DNA from: Amycolatopsis vancoresmycina
GTDB taxonomy: Bacteria > Actinomycetota > Actinomycetes > Mycobacteriales > Pseudonocardiaceae
Length of the DNA stretch: 64,000 bases
Direction: 5' to 3'
NCBI RefSeq assembly: GCF_000716785.1
Contig: NZ_JNYY01000014.1
Coordinates: 186,001 to 250,000, forward strand
Positions 15,964 to 24,216 of this stretch are shown here, in pieces; the first letter of the stretch is position 1; each line of letters starts with the position of its first letter. Under the pieces are notes generated by a model. That model made no database searches. It saw only the letters and a list, made by a program, of their open reading frames with translations, and was not told the DNA's origin. Position numbers and translations under genes: made by a program.

Positions 15964-16649
15964 GACCGGCCGAACCGGTAACCGAACCCCCGGACCGTCT
16001 GCACGTGCTCCGGCTTCGCGGGGACGTCCTCGATCTTCGCGCGCAGCCGCTGCACGCAGGCGTCGACGAGCCGGGAGTCCCCGAGGTAGTCGTGGTCCCA
16101 CACGGCGGAGAGGATCTGCTGGCGGCTGTACACCTGCCCGGGCGTGCGCGACAGTTCCAGCAGCAGCTTCAGCTCGGTCGGGGTCAGCGACACCGGCGCG
16201 CCGCGCTTGGTGACCTCGAGCGCGGCCCGGTCGATGACGAGGTCGCCGTGCCGTTCCTCGGCCCCCGCCGGCTCACCGGGCCGTTCGCCGACCGCCCGGC
16301 GCAGGACGGCCCGGATCCGCGCGTCCAGCACCCGCGGCTCGACCGGCTTGGCGACGTAGTCGTCGGCGCCGGCTTCGAGCCCGGCGACGATGTCGAAGTC
16401 GTCACTGCGCGCGGTGAGCATGATGATCGGGACCGGGCCCGAGGCCCGCATCCGGCGGCACGTCTCGAAGCCGTCCATGCCGGGCAGCATCAGGTCGAGC
16501 ACGACGAGGTCGGGCCGGTGCTGCACGAGCGCCTCGATGCCGAGCTCGCCGGATTCCGCGGTGCGCACCACGTGTCCCTGCCGGCGCAGGGCCAGCTGCA
16601 GGCCCTCCCGCACCGCCGCGTCGTCCTCTACCACCAGTACCTCGGCCAC
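15960..16649 (-). CDS. OmpR/PhoB-family response regulator
   Basis: A 229-aa regulator. The receiver domain has VVEDDAAVREG, the phosphorylated Asp in LVVLDLMLPGMDG and the Lys in YVAKPVEP. The C-terminal winged helix has LTPTELKLLLEL and RQILSAVWDHDYLGDSRLVD, ending VRGFGYRFGRS. I chose GTG 16649 (VAEVLVVEDD); the frame runs 24 codons further upstream, but without homology. It is the first gene of the three-gene signalling operon and is divergent from the PAP2 gene, a plausible target. Confidence 0.93.
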   Translation of the reverse strand: MAEVLVVEDDAAVREGLQLALRRQGHVVRTAESGELGIEALVQHRPDLVVLDLMLPGMDGFETCRRMRASGPVPIIMLTARSDDFDIVAGLEAGADDYVAKPVEPRVLDARIRAVLRRAVGERPGEPAGAEERHGDLVIDRAALEVTKRGAPVSLTPTELKLLLELSRTPGQVYSRQQILSAVWDHDYLGDSRLVDACVQRLRAKIEDVPAKPEHVQTVRGFGYRFGRS

Positions 16650-16759
16650 GGCGCCATTATTCGGAAAAGCGCACGTCGTGGCGACCCGGGCGGATCTTGT
16701 AGCAAAACCATGACATCGCACTGACGGGATCCCGAAATGCGCGACGGAGACTCGGGGAC

Positions 16760-17677
16760 ATGGCAGTGATCCTTACCGACGCACCCTCCGCGACCCGTCC
16801 GGCCGGCCCCGCGCTCGTGACCCGGGCCGCGTCCCGCACGGCGGTCCTGGCGGCGGCCGCGGCCGGGTTCGCCCTGGCGTTCGTCGCGGCCTACCTGTTG
16901 TTCGTCCGCACCCAGGCGGGCCGCGGCGTCGAGAACGGCGTCGTCCACAGCGCCCAGTCGACGGCGGCGGTGGGCTGGGCGGCCCCGCTGCGCGAAGCCG
17001 ACCTGGTGGTCGTGCTCGGCGGGGTGGCGGTGCTGCTGCTGGTGATTTCCCTGGCCCGGCGGCGGTTCGCCCTCGGCGTGACGGCCCTCCTGCTGCTGGC
17101 GGCGCCCCTGGTGGTGGCGCAGCTGCTCAAGCTGTACGTGCTGGACCGCCCGAGCACGGATGACCGCCTGGGCGTGGCGAGCCACAACAGCTTCCCGAGC
17201 GGGCACGTGAGCGCGGCGATGGCGGTGCTGGTGGCCCTCGCGATCGTCCTGCCCCGCCGGTTCCGGTCGGCGACGCTGGTGGCGGGCGGATTCGGCGTCG
17301 CCTGGGTGGCGGCGGCCGCGGTGGCACTGGGCTGGCACCGGTTGAGCGACACCGTCGGCGGCTGCTTGCTGGTCGCGGCGGTCACCTGCGCCGGGGCGGC
17401 GGTGGTGTCCGCCCGCCGCCCCGACGGTGACCGCGTGCCGTGGGTACCGGTGCTGACGGGCCTGCTGGCCCCATTGGCGGTGGTACTGGCGAGCTTTGCG
17501 GTACTGGCGACGGCAACATCGGGAGCAGCCCAGTTCGTGGCGGCGATGCTGCTGGCGGCGCTGTCGGCGGAGGCGGTGGTGGTACTGCTGGCGGGCCCGT
17601 TGAGGCGGGTGACGTTCGACCCGGCGGAGGGCCGCGTGCGGCGGTTGCGGCGGGTGAGCCGGGACGGCGGTCGCTGA
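16760..17677 (+). CDS. PAP2-family membrane phosphatase
   Basis: A 305-aa integral membrane protein with several hydrophobic segments. The three phosphatase motifs are visible: KLYVLDRPS (motif 1), HNSFPSGHVSAAMAVL (motif 2) and WHRLSDTVGG (motif 3, with the usual Arg shifted). Members dephosphorylate undecaprenyl or phosphatidyl phosphates at the outer face. The last ~90 residues add two more membrane helices and a basic tail. It is divergent from the envelope-type two-component operon, which fits a cell-envelope role. Confidence 0.87.
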   Translation: MAVILTDAPSATRPAGPALVTRAASRTAVLAAAAAGFALAFVAAYLLFVRTQAGRGVENGVVHSAQSTAAVGWAAPLREADLVVVLGGVAVLLLVISLARRRFALGVTALLLLAAPLVVAQLLKLYVLDRPSTDDRLGVASHNSFPSGHVSAAMAVLVALAIVLPRRFRSATLVAGGFGVAWVAAAAVALGWHRLSDTVGGCLLVAAVTCAGAAVVSARRPDGDRVPWVPVLTGLLAPLAVVLASFAVLATATSGAAQFVAAMLLAALSAEAVVVLLAGPLRRVTFDPAEGRVRRLRRVSRDGGR

Positions 17678-17703
17678 GCTGCCGAGTCGCTGAGCTGCTG
17701 AAC

Positions 17704-17913
17704 CGGCGGTCCGCGCACGTGGATCGCCGGTTCGCGTACGTGGAGGGTCGGTTCGCGTGCCTGGAGGTTCGGTTCGCGTATCCGGGCGGTCGGTTCGCGT
17801 GCTTGGTGGGTCGGTTGGGGTGCCTGGTGGGTCGGTTCGTGTGCTTGGCGGGGCGACTCGCGTGTCTGGAGGGGCGACATGCGTGATTGCGGGGGCATCT
17901 CGTGTGATTGGGC
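17704..17913 (+). repeat. 21-bp tandem repeat array, about ten units
   Basis: Consecutive 21-bp units begin at 17704, 17725, 17746, 17767, 17788, 17809, 17830, 17851, 17872 and 17893. The core is GGTCGGTTCGCGTGC followed by YTGGNG. Units 2-6 are most alike, with decay at both ends. The period equals two helical turns and seven codons, so two plus-strand frames read as heptapeptide repeats (GRFACLE or GGSVRVL). No start signal or partner domain supports translation, so I treat it as a non-coding minisatellite between the PAP2 and decarboxylase genes. Confidence 0.85.
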
Positions 17914-18003
17914 GGGCATCACGTTGGGCCGGGCGGGGCGAGCGGGCCAGTTTTGCGGGATTGGACCGCGACAGCGGTTGCGGGGGCGCCTAGCGTTCGG
18001 TGG

Positions 18004-19398
18004 ATGGACCCGAGGTTGGCCGATGACCTGCACTCCCTGCCCGATCTTCTTGATGCCGCAAGCAAACTCGCCGGTGCCGCGCTCGCCGGGCTGGGTGAAC
18101 GGGCCGCGGCCGTTCCGCCTGGGGCGGCGGTTGCCGCGCCGCTTCCGGATGGTGGTGTCGGAGCTCGGGGTGCGCTCGAGGAGTTCTCGCGGCGGTGGGA
18201 GCCCGGGTTCGCCGCCAGTGCCGGGCCGCGGTACCTCGGGTTCGTGACCGGTGGGGCCACGCCCGCGTCGCTGGCCGGTGACTGGCTCACCGCCGCCTAC
18301 GACCAGAACCCGGCCAGCGGGATGGACTCCTCCGCCCAAGACCTCGAACGCGAGACCGTCGGCTGGCTGGCCGAACTCTTCGGGCTGGGCCCGGAGTTCT
18401 CCGGTGCGTTCGTCACCGGCGCCACCATGTCCACCGTGACCGGCCTGGCCATCGCCCGCGAGTGGCTCGGCGAACGAGCCGGCGTGACGGTCTCCGCCGA
18501 CGGTGCCGCCGCGCTCGGGCCCGTCACCGTGCTCTCCGGCTCGCCGCACTCCAGCATCCTGAAAGCGTTGTCGTTTCTCGGGATGGGGCGTTCGTCCCTG
18601 CGGCAGGTGCCGACGCTCCCGGGCCGCGAAGCCGTCGATGTCGCGAAACTCGCCGAAGTGCTCGAGACGCTCGACGGCCCGGCGATCGTCGTCGCCAACG
18701 CGGGGACCGTCAACACGGTCGATTTCGACGACCTGCGGGCGATCGCCGCGCTCAAGCAGCGGCACGACTTCTGGCTGCACGTCGACGCCGCGTTCGGCGG
18801 GTTCGCCGCGCTCGCGCCGGAGCACGCGGCGCTCACCGCCGGCCTCGGCCAGGCCGACTCGGTGGTCGTGGACCTGCACAAGTGGCTCAACGTGCCCTAC
18901 GACTCGGCCGTCCAGTTCACCCGCCGCCGCGACCTGCAGCTGCGGGTCTTCAGCAACAACGCCGCCTACCTCGGCGAAATCGGCGACACCCCCGACTTCC
19001 TGCATCTCACGCCGGAGAACTCCCGGCGGCTGCGGGCCCTGCCCGCCTGGTTCTCGCTCGTCGCCTACGGCCGCGCCGGGCACCGCGAGATCGTCGAGCG
19101 CTGTGTCTCCCTGGCCCGGGACCTGGGCGCGCGGATCGACCGCTCGCCAAGCTGGCAGCTGCTCGCGCCGGTGCGGCTCAACGTCGTCTGCTTCGCCCCG
19201 GCCGGGGACGCCGGCCAGGAGCGGATCGACGCCCTCGTCCGCGCCATCGCCGAAGACGGGACCACGTTCCTCACGCCGACCGTCCACGACGGCCGGCCCG
19301 CGCTGCGCGCCGCCTTCAGCAACTGGCGGACGACCGCCGCCGATGTCGACCGGATCTTCGCCGCGCTCGAACGGCTCGTCAGGACACCGCCTTCGTGA
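18004..19398 (+). CDS. Pyridoxal-phosphate-dependent decarboxylase/aminotransferase
   Basis: A 464-aa fold-type I PLP enzyme of the aromatic-amino-acid/glutamate decarboxylase group. It shows FVTGGATPASL, the phosphate-binding FVTGATMSTVTGLAIARE, the cofactor Asp in HVDAAFGGFAAL and the Schiff-base Lys in VVVDLHKWLNVPYD. The ATG at 18004 is seven bases after TAGCGT (17991-17996), so the mRNA is probably leaderless. The substrate cannot be inferred. Its last 20 bases overlap the convergent protease gene. Confidence 0.87.
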   Translation: MDPRLADDLHSLPDLLDAASKLAGAALAGLGERAAAVPPGAAVAAPLPDGGVGARGALEEFSRRWEPGFAASAGPRYLGFVTGGATPASLAGDWLTAAYDQNPASGMDSSAQDLERETVGWLAELFGLGPEFSGAFVTGATMSTVTGLAIAREWLGERAGVTVSADGAAALGPVTVLSGSPHSSILKALSFLGMGRSSLRQVPTLPGREAVDVAKLAEVLETLDGPAIVVANAGTVNTVDFDDLRAIAALKQRHDFWLHVDAAFGGFAALAPEHAALTAGLGQADSVVVDLHKWLNVPYDSAVQFTRRRDLQLRVFSNNAAYLGEIGDTPDFLHLTPENSRRLRALPAWFSLVAYGRAGHREIVERCVSLARDLGARIDRSPSWQLLAPVRLNVVCFAPAGDAGQERIDALVRAIAEDGTTFLTPTVHDGRPALRAAFSNWRTTAADVDRIFAALERLVRTPPS

Positions 19399-20908
19399 GC
19401 GTGCAGCCGGGCCGGGCGAGGTCGAGCTCCGACCCCTTCAAGCACGCCGTGATCCCCGCCACCTGCTGGCCGTAGCCACGCCCGGGCACCGACGTCACGG
19501 CCCCGGCCGAGTCGACCTCGCACGGGTTGTTCTCCGTGCACTGCTCGCCGGAGTCGTTGTGGGTGTTGTGGATCCCGGCCACCGTGGTGCCGTCGGGCGC
19601 CAGCAGGGCCGAGCCGGACGTGCCGTGCCACGGCGTGCAGTCCGGGCCGGTCGCGTAGCGGATCGACGCGTCCTGCTCGTACCCGCCTTCCCGCAGGTGC
19701 GGGACCACAGCTTCGGCGGTGCACTTCAGCCGGGTGCTCGGGTAGGCGAGGGTCAGCGTGTCCCCGGCGTGGACCGGGGTGGACGTCAGCCGGAAGACCT
19801 TCGCCGTCCGCAGTTGCGCGTACGTCTTGTCCAGGCGGTAGAGCGCGATGTCGGTGCCGGTCATGGTGGCGTACAGCAGGCGGTTCGCGCGGGCTGTCAC
19901 CTGCGGGTAGCCCTGCCGGTCGGCGATCGGTGCCGGGAAGTCGGCGGGCCGATCTACCACGGCCGTCCCCGGTGCCGGCCGTGGCCCCGGGACGCAGTGC
20001 CCGTTCGTCAGCAGCAGGGCCGGATCGTGCGGCCTCGACGCCGGCGTGCTGACCACCGAGCCGACGCAGCTGGTCAGGTCCACCGCTCCCTCGACGTCCG
20101 GGATGACGTCGTCGGGCGGCACGGCAGTACCGCTGACGATGCCGCGGATCCAGTCCGCGTGGCGGGTGACGTCGGTGTACAACGTCGGAGCCTGGTCCCC
20201 GGCCGGACCGCTGACCACCCCGGCCAGCGCCCACCGGTCGCCGTCGCGGACCAGCGCCGGACCGCCGGAGTCCATGTTGCCCGCGGCGACGCGGCCGTCG
20301 CTGCTGCCGACGCAGAGCTCTCCGGGAGCGGCCACCGGGCAAACCGAAACCGGCTGCACGACGGTGTCGGCCTCGCGGAGCCGGGTCGGGAAGCAGACCG
20401 GGTTCGTGCTGTCCGCGCAGCTCATGCCCCAGCCGAGGATGCGGACCGGGGTGCCTGCCGCCGGCGTGGCCGTCGCGATCGGCACCGGCCGGGCCCGGAC
20501 CGGGGTCCGCAGGTGCAGCACGGCGAGGTCCCGGCCCCAGAACCCGCCGTCGTCGGCGCTGGTCGCGAGCCGGTAGTAGTGGTCGACCTCGGCGACCTCG
20601 CCGCCGGACGTCGTGTCGAGCGAACCGACCCGGACCCGCCAGCCCTTCGGGATGCCGGCCCGGGCCCCGGTCGGGTTCCGGCCCGCGCAGTGACTGGCGG
20701 TCAGCACCCACTGGGGCGCCAGGACCTCCACCCCGCACCCGTGCCCGTCCGGGCGGGGCGGCCGCGGGAAGGACGGCTGGAACGAGCCCATGAACGAGTA
20801 GGCCCGGGTCGACTCGGTACCGCCGAGGATGGCCTGCGCCGGGGCGGCGAGAACCAGCGAGGCGGCCAGGACGAGCAGGGTACCGATCGGCAGAGATCGA
20901 CTTCGCAT
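19379..20908 (-). CDS. Secreted tandem trypsin-like serine protease (two S1-type domains)
   Basis: A 509-aa exported protein. Signal peptide 1-26 ends APAQA, and the mature end is ILGG as in trypsins. Domain 1 (27-260) has the triad His73 (TASHC), Asp127 (GRDLAVL) and Ser214 in NMDSGGP, a variant of GDSGGP. Domain 2 (~275-500) has a second triad: His304 (LLTNGHC), Asp353 (GTDIALY) and Ser431 (WHGTSGSALL). Ten or more cysteines suggest disulfides outside the cell. Most actinobacterial S1 proteases have one catalytic domain, so two apparently intact triads in one chain is unusual. It overlaps the convergent decarboxylase by 20 bases. Confidence 0.87.
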   Translation of the reverse strand: MRSRSLPIGTLLVLAASLVLAAPAQAILGGTESTRAYSFMGSFQPSFPRPPRPDGHGCGVEVLAPQWVLTASHCAGRNPTGARAGIPKGWRVRVGSLDTTSGGEVAEVDHYYRLATSADDGGFWGRDLAVLHLRTPVRARPVPIATATPAAGTPVRILGWGMSCADSTNPVCFPTRLREADTVVQPVSVCPVAAPGELCVGSSDGRVAAGNMDSGGPALVRDGDRWALAGVVSGPAGDQAPTLYTDVTRHADWIRGIVSGTAVPPDDVIPDVEGAVDLTSCVGSVVSTPASRPHDPALLLTNGHCVPGPRPAPGTAVVDRPADFPAPIADRQGYPQVTARANRLLYATMTGTDIALYRLDKTYAQLRTAKVFRLTSTPVHAGDTLTLAYPSTRLKCTAEAVVPHLREGGYEQDASIRYATGPDCTPWHGTSGSALLAPDGTTVAGIHNTHNDSGEQCTENNPCEVDSAGAVTSVPGRGYGQQVAGITACLKGSELDLARPGCTLTKAVS

Positions 20909-20953
20909 GCGGCCAAGGTGCTCAGCGGATGTCTTCCCGGCGTCATCGGCGTG

Positions 20954-22612
20954 TCACAGGTTCGCGACAGGACCGGTTTCCTGGCTGCGGTCCGACTTCG
21001 GCATCAGGTACTTCCACGGCGACGCGCCGGCCCCCAGCTCGCACGGGACGTGCACCAGCGACGGCCGGCCCGCCGCGAACGCCTTCTCCAGCGCGCCGCG
21101 CAGGTCGTCCGGGGTGCGCGCGGTCAGGCCGAGCGCGCCGAACGTCTCGGCGAGGCGGGCGAAATCCGGGTTCCGCAGCCGCCCGCCCAGCGCGCGGCCC
21201 TCGAAGAGGCGCTCCTGGTCGAGGTGGACGTTCCCGTAGGACCCGTTGTCGAACACGACCGCCACCACGTTGAGTCCATATTGGACAGCGGTGGCGAGTT
21301 CCTGGGCGGCGAACATGAAGCCGCCGTCCCCGGCCACCGAAACCACGGGACGTTCCGGGAAGGCCGCCTGTACGCCCAGCGCCGTCGGGTAGCCGAAGCC
21401 GAGCGTGCCCTGGTGCCCGCAGGTGATGAACGTGCGCGGGGCGTACACCTCGAACCCGAAGTACGAAGCGAAGCCGACCTGGCAGATCTCTTCGACGAAG
21501 AAGCCGTCGCGCGGCAGCACGTCCCGGATCGCGCGGAGGTAGTCCAGTTCCGGCCCGACGTCGGCGAACCGCTCCGCCACCGCCGCCTTCAGCGCGGTGA
21601 ACTCCGCCGTCCGATCCGTCCGTTGTGGACCGGCGGCCGCGGTCAGCGCGGCCGTGGCGTCGGCCGCGTCGGCGACGATCGCGACGTCCGCCTCGAGCCG
21701 CGTCGCCTGCCGCGGGTCGATGTCGAGCAGGATCGTCTTCTGGCCGGCGGGCTTGTCCGGCCAGCGGAACCAGGACAGTTCCAGCCGCGACCCGATGCCG
21801 ATCACGACGTCGGTCTCGGCCCACCGCTCGAAGCCGGACACGCAGGTGAAGCCGAGCGGGTGGTCGTCGCCCACGATGCCGCGTCCGCCGCGGAACGGCA
21901 CCACCGGCGCCTGCAGCCGCTCGGCCAGCGCCCGGACCTCGGCGGCGGCGTGCCGGGCGCCGCCGCCCACCATGATCATCGGGTGCTTCGCGCCGGCCAG
22001 GAGCTCGGCGGCCTTCCCGACGGCGACCGGGTCGACGGCCGGGCGCGGCAGCGGCAGCGGGCCGGCCGCCTCGGCGGGCGCGCGCAGCCCCAGCACGTCC
22101 CACGGCACCGCCAGGGCCACCGGCCGCGGTCGCCCGCCTGCCGCCTCCCGGAACGCCGTCGCCACGGCGTCGGGGACCTCCGCCGGGTGCTCGACCAGCG
22201 CCGACCACTTCGTGATCGTGCGCAGGGTCGCCAGCTGGTCCGGCATCTCGTGCAGGTGCCCGAGCCCGCGGCCGAGGTACGCGCGCGGGATCTCGCTCGT
22301 CAGGCACAGCACCGGGGCGCTCGCCCCGTGCGCCGAGAGCATCGCGGCCGACGCGTTGAGGACGCCGGGACCCGGCACGACGGTGTAAACGCCGGTGCGG
22401 CCGGTCGCCTGGGCGTACCCGAACGCCATGTAGGCCACGGTCTGTTCGTGCCGTCCGCCGACCACGCGGATCTCGCCGCCGGTGCGGGCGAGACTGTCGA
22501 ACAGGTCGTAGGTCTGGACCCCCGGCAGGCCGAAGACGGTGTCCACGCCGTGGGCCCGCAGCCCGTCGACGATCAGGTCGGCCGCGGTCGGGGCAGGCGG
22601 GGGGATCGGCAT
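20954..22612 (-). CDS. Thiamine pyrophosphate enzyme (acetolactate synthase-like)
   Basis: A 552-aa protein with the three-domain TPP decarboxylase/synthase fold. The N-terminal Pyr domain has VVGGRHEQTVAYMA with the cofactor-activating Glu; the PP domain has VAGDGGFMFAAQELATAV and DNGSYGN in place of GDG...NN. Substrate could be a 2-oxoacid; the sequence does not discriminate between acetolactate synthase, oxalyl-CoA or benzoylformate decarboxylase-like roles. ATG 22612 is chosen for AGGAGG 8 bases upstream. It is divergent from a GntR regulator and is probably under its control. Confidence 0.83.
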   Translation of the reverse strand: MPIPPPAPTAADLIVDGLRAHGVDTVFGLPGVQTYDLFDSLARTGGEIRVVGGRHEQTVAYMAFGYAQATGRTGVYTVVPGPGVLNASAAMLSAHGASAPVLCLTSEIPRAYLGRGLGHLHEMPDQLATLRTITKWSALVEHPAEVPDAVATAFREAAGGRPRPVALAVPWDVLGLRAPAEAAGPLPLPRPAVDPVAVGKAAELLAGAKHPMIMVGGGARHAAAEVRALAERLQAPVVPFRGGRGIVGDDHPLGFTCVSGFERWAETDVVIGIGSRLELSWFRWPDKPAGQKTILLDIDPRQATRLEADVAIVADAADATAALTAAAGPQRTDRTAEFTALKAAVAERFADVGPELDYLRAIRDVLPRDGFFVEEICQVGFASYFGFEVYAPRTFITCGHQGTLGFGYPTALGVQAAFPERPVVSVAGDGGFMFAAQELATAVQYGLNVVAVVFDNGSYGNVHLDQERLFEGRALGGRLRNPDFARLAETFGALGLTARTPDDLRGALEKAFAAGRPSLVHVPCELGAGASPWKYLMPKSDRSQETGPVANL

Positions 22613-22645
22613 CGGCGCGGCCTCCTGAGCGTCGTCCGTCGACGG

Positions 22646-22659
22646 AACCATATATGGTT
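22646..22659. promoter_or_regulatory. GntR operator, perfect 14-bp palindrome
   Basis: AACCATATATGGTT is a perfect palindrome between the TPP-enzyme and GntR starts. The plus-strand -10 TATGGT (22653-22658) lies inside it, seven bases before the GntR ATG. A bound regulator would block its own leaderless transcript and sit 34 bases from the TPP-enzyme start. AT-rich palindromes of this size are typical FCD-type GntR sites. Confidence 0.65.
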
Positions 22660-22665
22660 TCCTAC

Positions 22666-23328
22666 ATGATCAGCGCGTCGTCGGGAAGACCGGTCACGAA
22701 GTCCCAGCTGGCCTACGAGACGATCAAAGCCAGGATCCTCGACGGCCGCTACGGCCCGGGCTACCGGCTGGTGCTCGACCAGATCGGCCGCGAGCTCGAC
22801 GTCAGCGCGGTGCCGGTCCGCGAGGCGCTGCGCCGGCTGGAGGCCGAGGAGCTGATCGAGTTCGAGCGGAACGTCGGTGCCCGGGTCGTGGCCATCGACC
22901 CCACGGCCTACCAGCACGCGATGCAGACCGTGGCCATCGTCGAGGGCGCGGCCACCGGCCTCGCCGCGCCGCTGCTCACGGCCGAGGCACTGGGCCGGGC
23001 CCGCGAGCTCAACGACCGGATGCGCCGCAGCCTCGCCGAGTTCGACCCGCTGGCGTTCACCGCGCTGAACGCCGAGTTCCACGAGGTGCTGTTCAGCGCC
23101 TGCCCCAACCCGAACCTGGTGGACCTGGTGCAGCGCTGCTGGACCCGCCTGGCCGCGGTCCGCGACAGCACGTTCGCGTCGGTGCCGGGGCGCGCCCCGG
23201 TGTCGGTCGGGGAACACGATCGACTGCTCGCCCTGATCGAGGGCGGGGCCGATCCGGCGGAGGTCGAACAGTTCGCCCGGGCCCACCGGATGGCGACCTT
23301 GGACGCTTATCTCGCCCGGGATCGGTGA
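22666..23328 (+). CDS. GntR-family regulator (FCD/FadR type)
   Basis: About 220 aa. N-terminal winged helix: YETIKARILDGRYGPGYRL, ELDVSAVPVREALRRLEAEE. The C-terminal helical FCD ligand domain contains NAEFHEVLF and GEHDRLLALIEGG with the metal-binding His residues. I prefer ATG 22666 (MISASSGRP), which is leaderless behind TATGGT; the ATG at 22654 lies within the operator. The divergent TPP enzyme is its probable target, with a 2-oxoacid or similar small acid as effector. Confidence 0.87.
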   Translation: MISASSGRPVTKSQLAYETIKARILDGRYGPGYRLVLDQIGRELDVSAVPVREALRRLEAEELIEFERNVGARVVAIDPTAYQHAMQTVAIVEGAATGLAAPLLTAEALGRARELNDRMRRSLAEFDPLAFTALNAEFHEVLFSACPNPNLVDLVQRCWTRLAAVRDSTFASVPGRAPVSVGEHDRLLALIEGGADPAEVEQFARAHRMATLDAYLARDR

Positions 23329-23371
23329 CCCGCCGGTTGTTTCCCCGGCCGCGGGCTGCCAGGGTCGGGGC

Positions 23372-24216
23372 GTGCCGATCTTCCCCGCCCCGGACGGCAC
23401 CGGGCTCGCCGTCCACCTGCACGGCTCCGGTGCCGCGCCGCCGGTGGTGTGCCTGCCCGGCGGCCCGATGCGAGCCGGCCGCTACCTCGGCGACCTCGGC
23501 GAGGTGACCGACCGGCGCCGCATCGCCGTGCTGGACCTGCGGGGCACCGGCGACTCCGAGGAGCCCCACGACCCGGCGAGCTACCGGTGCGACCGCCAGG
23601 TCGAGGACGTCGAGGCGCTGCGCAAGCACCTCGGCCTCGACCGGTTCGACCTGCTCGGGCACTCGGCCGGCGCGAGCCTGGCCCTCCACTACGCGGCCCG
23701 GTACCCGGAGCGGCTGCGCCGGCTCGCGCTGATCGCGCCCAGCCCGCGGGCCGTCGGCTTCGAGCTGCCCGCCGCCGAACGACGGCGGATCGTGGCTCGC
23801 CGGGCCGGCGCACCCTGGTTCGCCGCCGCATCCACCGCCTATGAGGCGATCGCCGCGAAGACGGCGACGGCCGCCGACTGGTCCGCCGTCGCGCCGCTGT
23901 ACTACGGCCGCTGGGACTCCGCGGCCCAGCGGCACCACGCCGGGGAACGCGGCCAGCGCAACGGCGCGGCCGCGCGGATCTACAACTCCGCGGGCGCTTT
24001 CGAGCCCGGGACGACCCGCGCCGCGCTCGGTGCCGTCACCGTTCCGTGCTGGTGGTGGCCGGTGAACTGGACTGGATCGCCAGCCCGGCGGTCGCCGGCC
24101 GCCTCGCCGGGCTGTTCCCGGACGGCCGGGTCGTCGTGCTGCCCGGGGCCGCGCACTACCCGTGGCTGGACGACGCACCCGCGTTCGCCTCAGCCGTGGG
24201 CGGATTCCTGGCCTGA
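23372..24216 (+). pseudogene. Alpha/beta hydrolase (prolyl aminopeptidase-like), frameshifted
   Basis: The first ~225 codons form a clear alpha/beta hydrolase: VVCLPGGPMRAGRYLGDLGE oxyanion region, VLDLRGTGDSEE, and the nucleophile elbow LLGHSAGASLALHYAARYPE. Near 24045 the frame loses homology; one base further, the other frame reads VLVVAGELDWIASPAVAG and GAAHYPWLDDAPAFA, which supplies the missing acid and catalytic His and stops at 24216. Loss of one G (CCGGTG to CCGTG) explains it. It is either a recent mutation or an assembly error. Without repair the frame runs to 24286 and lacks the Asp and His. Its end overlaps the convergent pirin gene. Confidence 0.8.

Noticed and set aside
17704..17913. 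Possible CRISPR array or coding repeat gene
   Set aside because: 21-bp units without spacers; no ribosome site or start supports a protein.
18638..22669. A plus-strand open frame of more than 1300 codons
   Set aside because: It runs across the decarboxylase, antisense to the protease and TPP-enzyme genes, is Arg/Pro-rich and has no domain. It is open only because stops are rare at this GC content.
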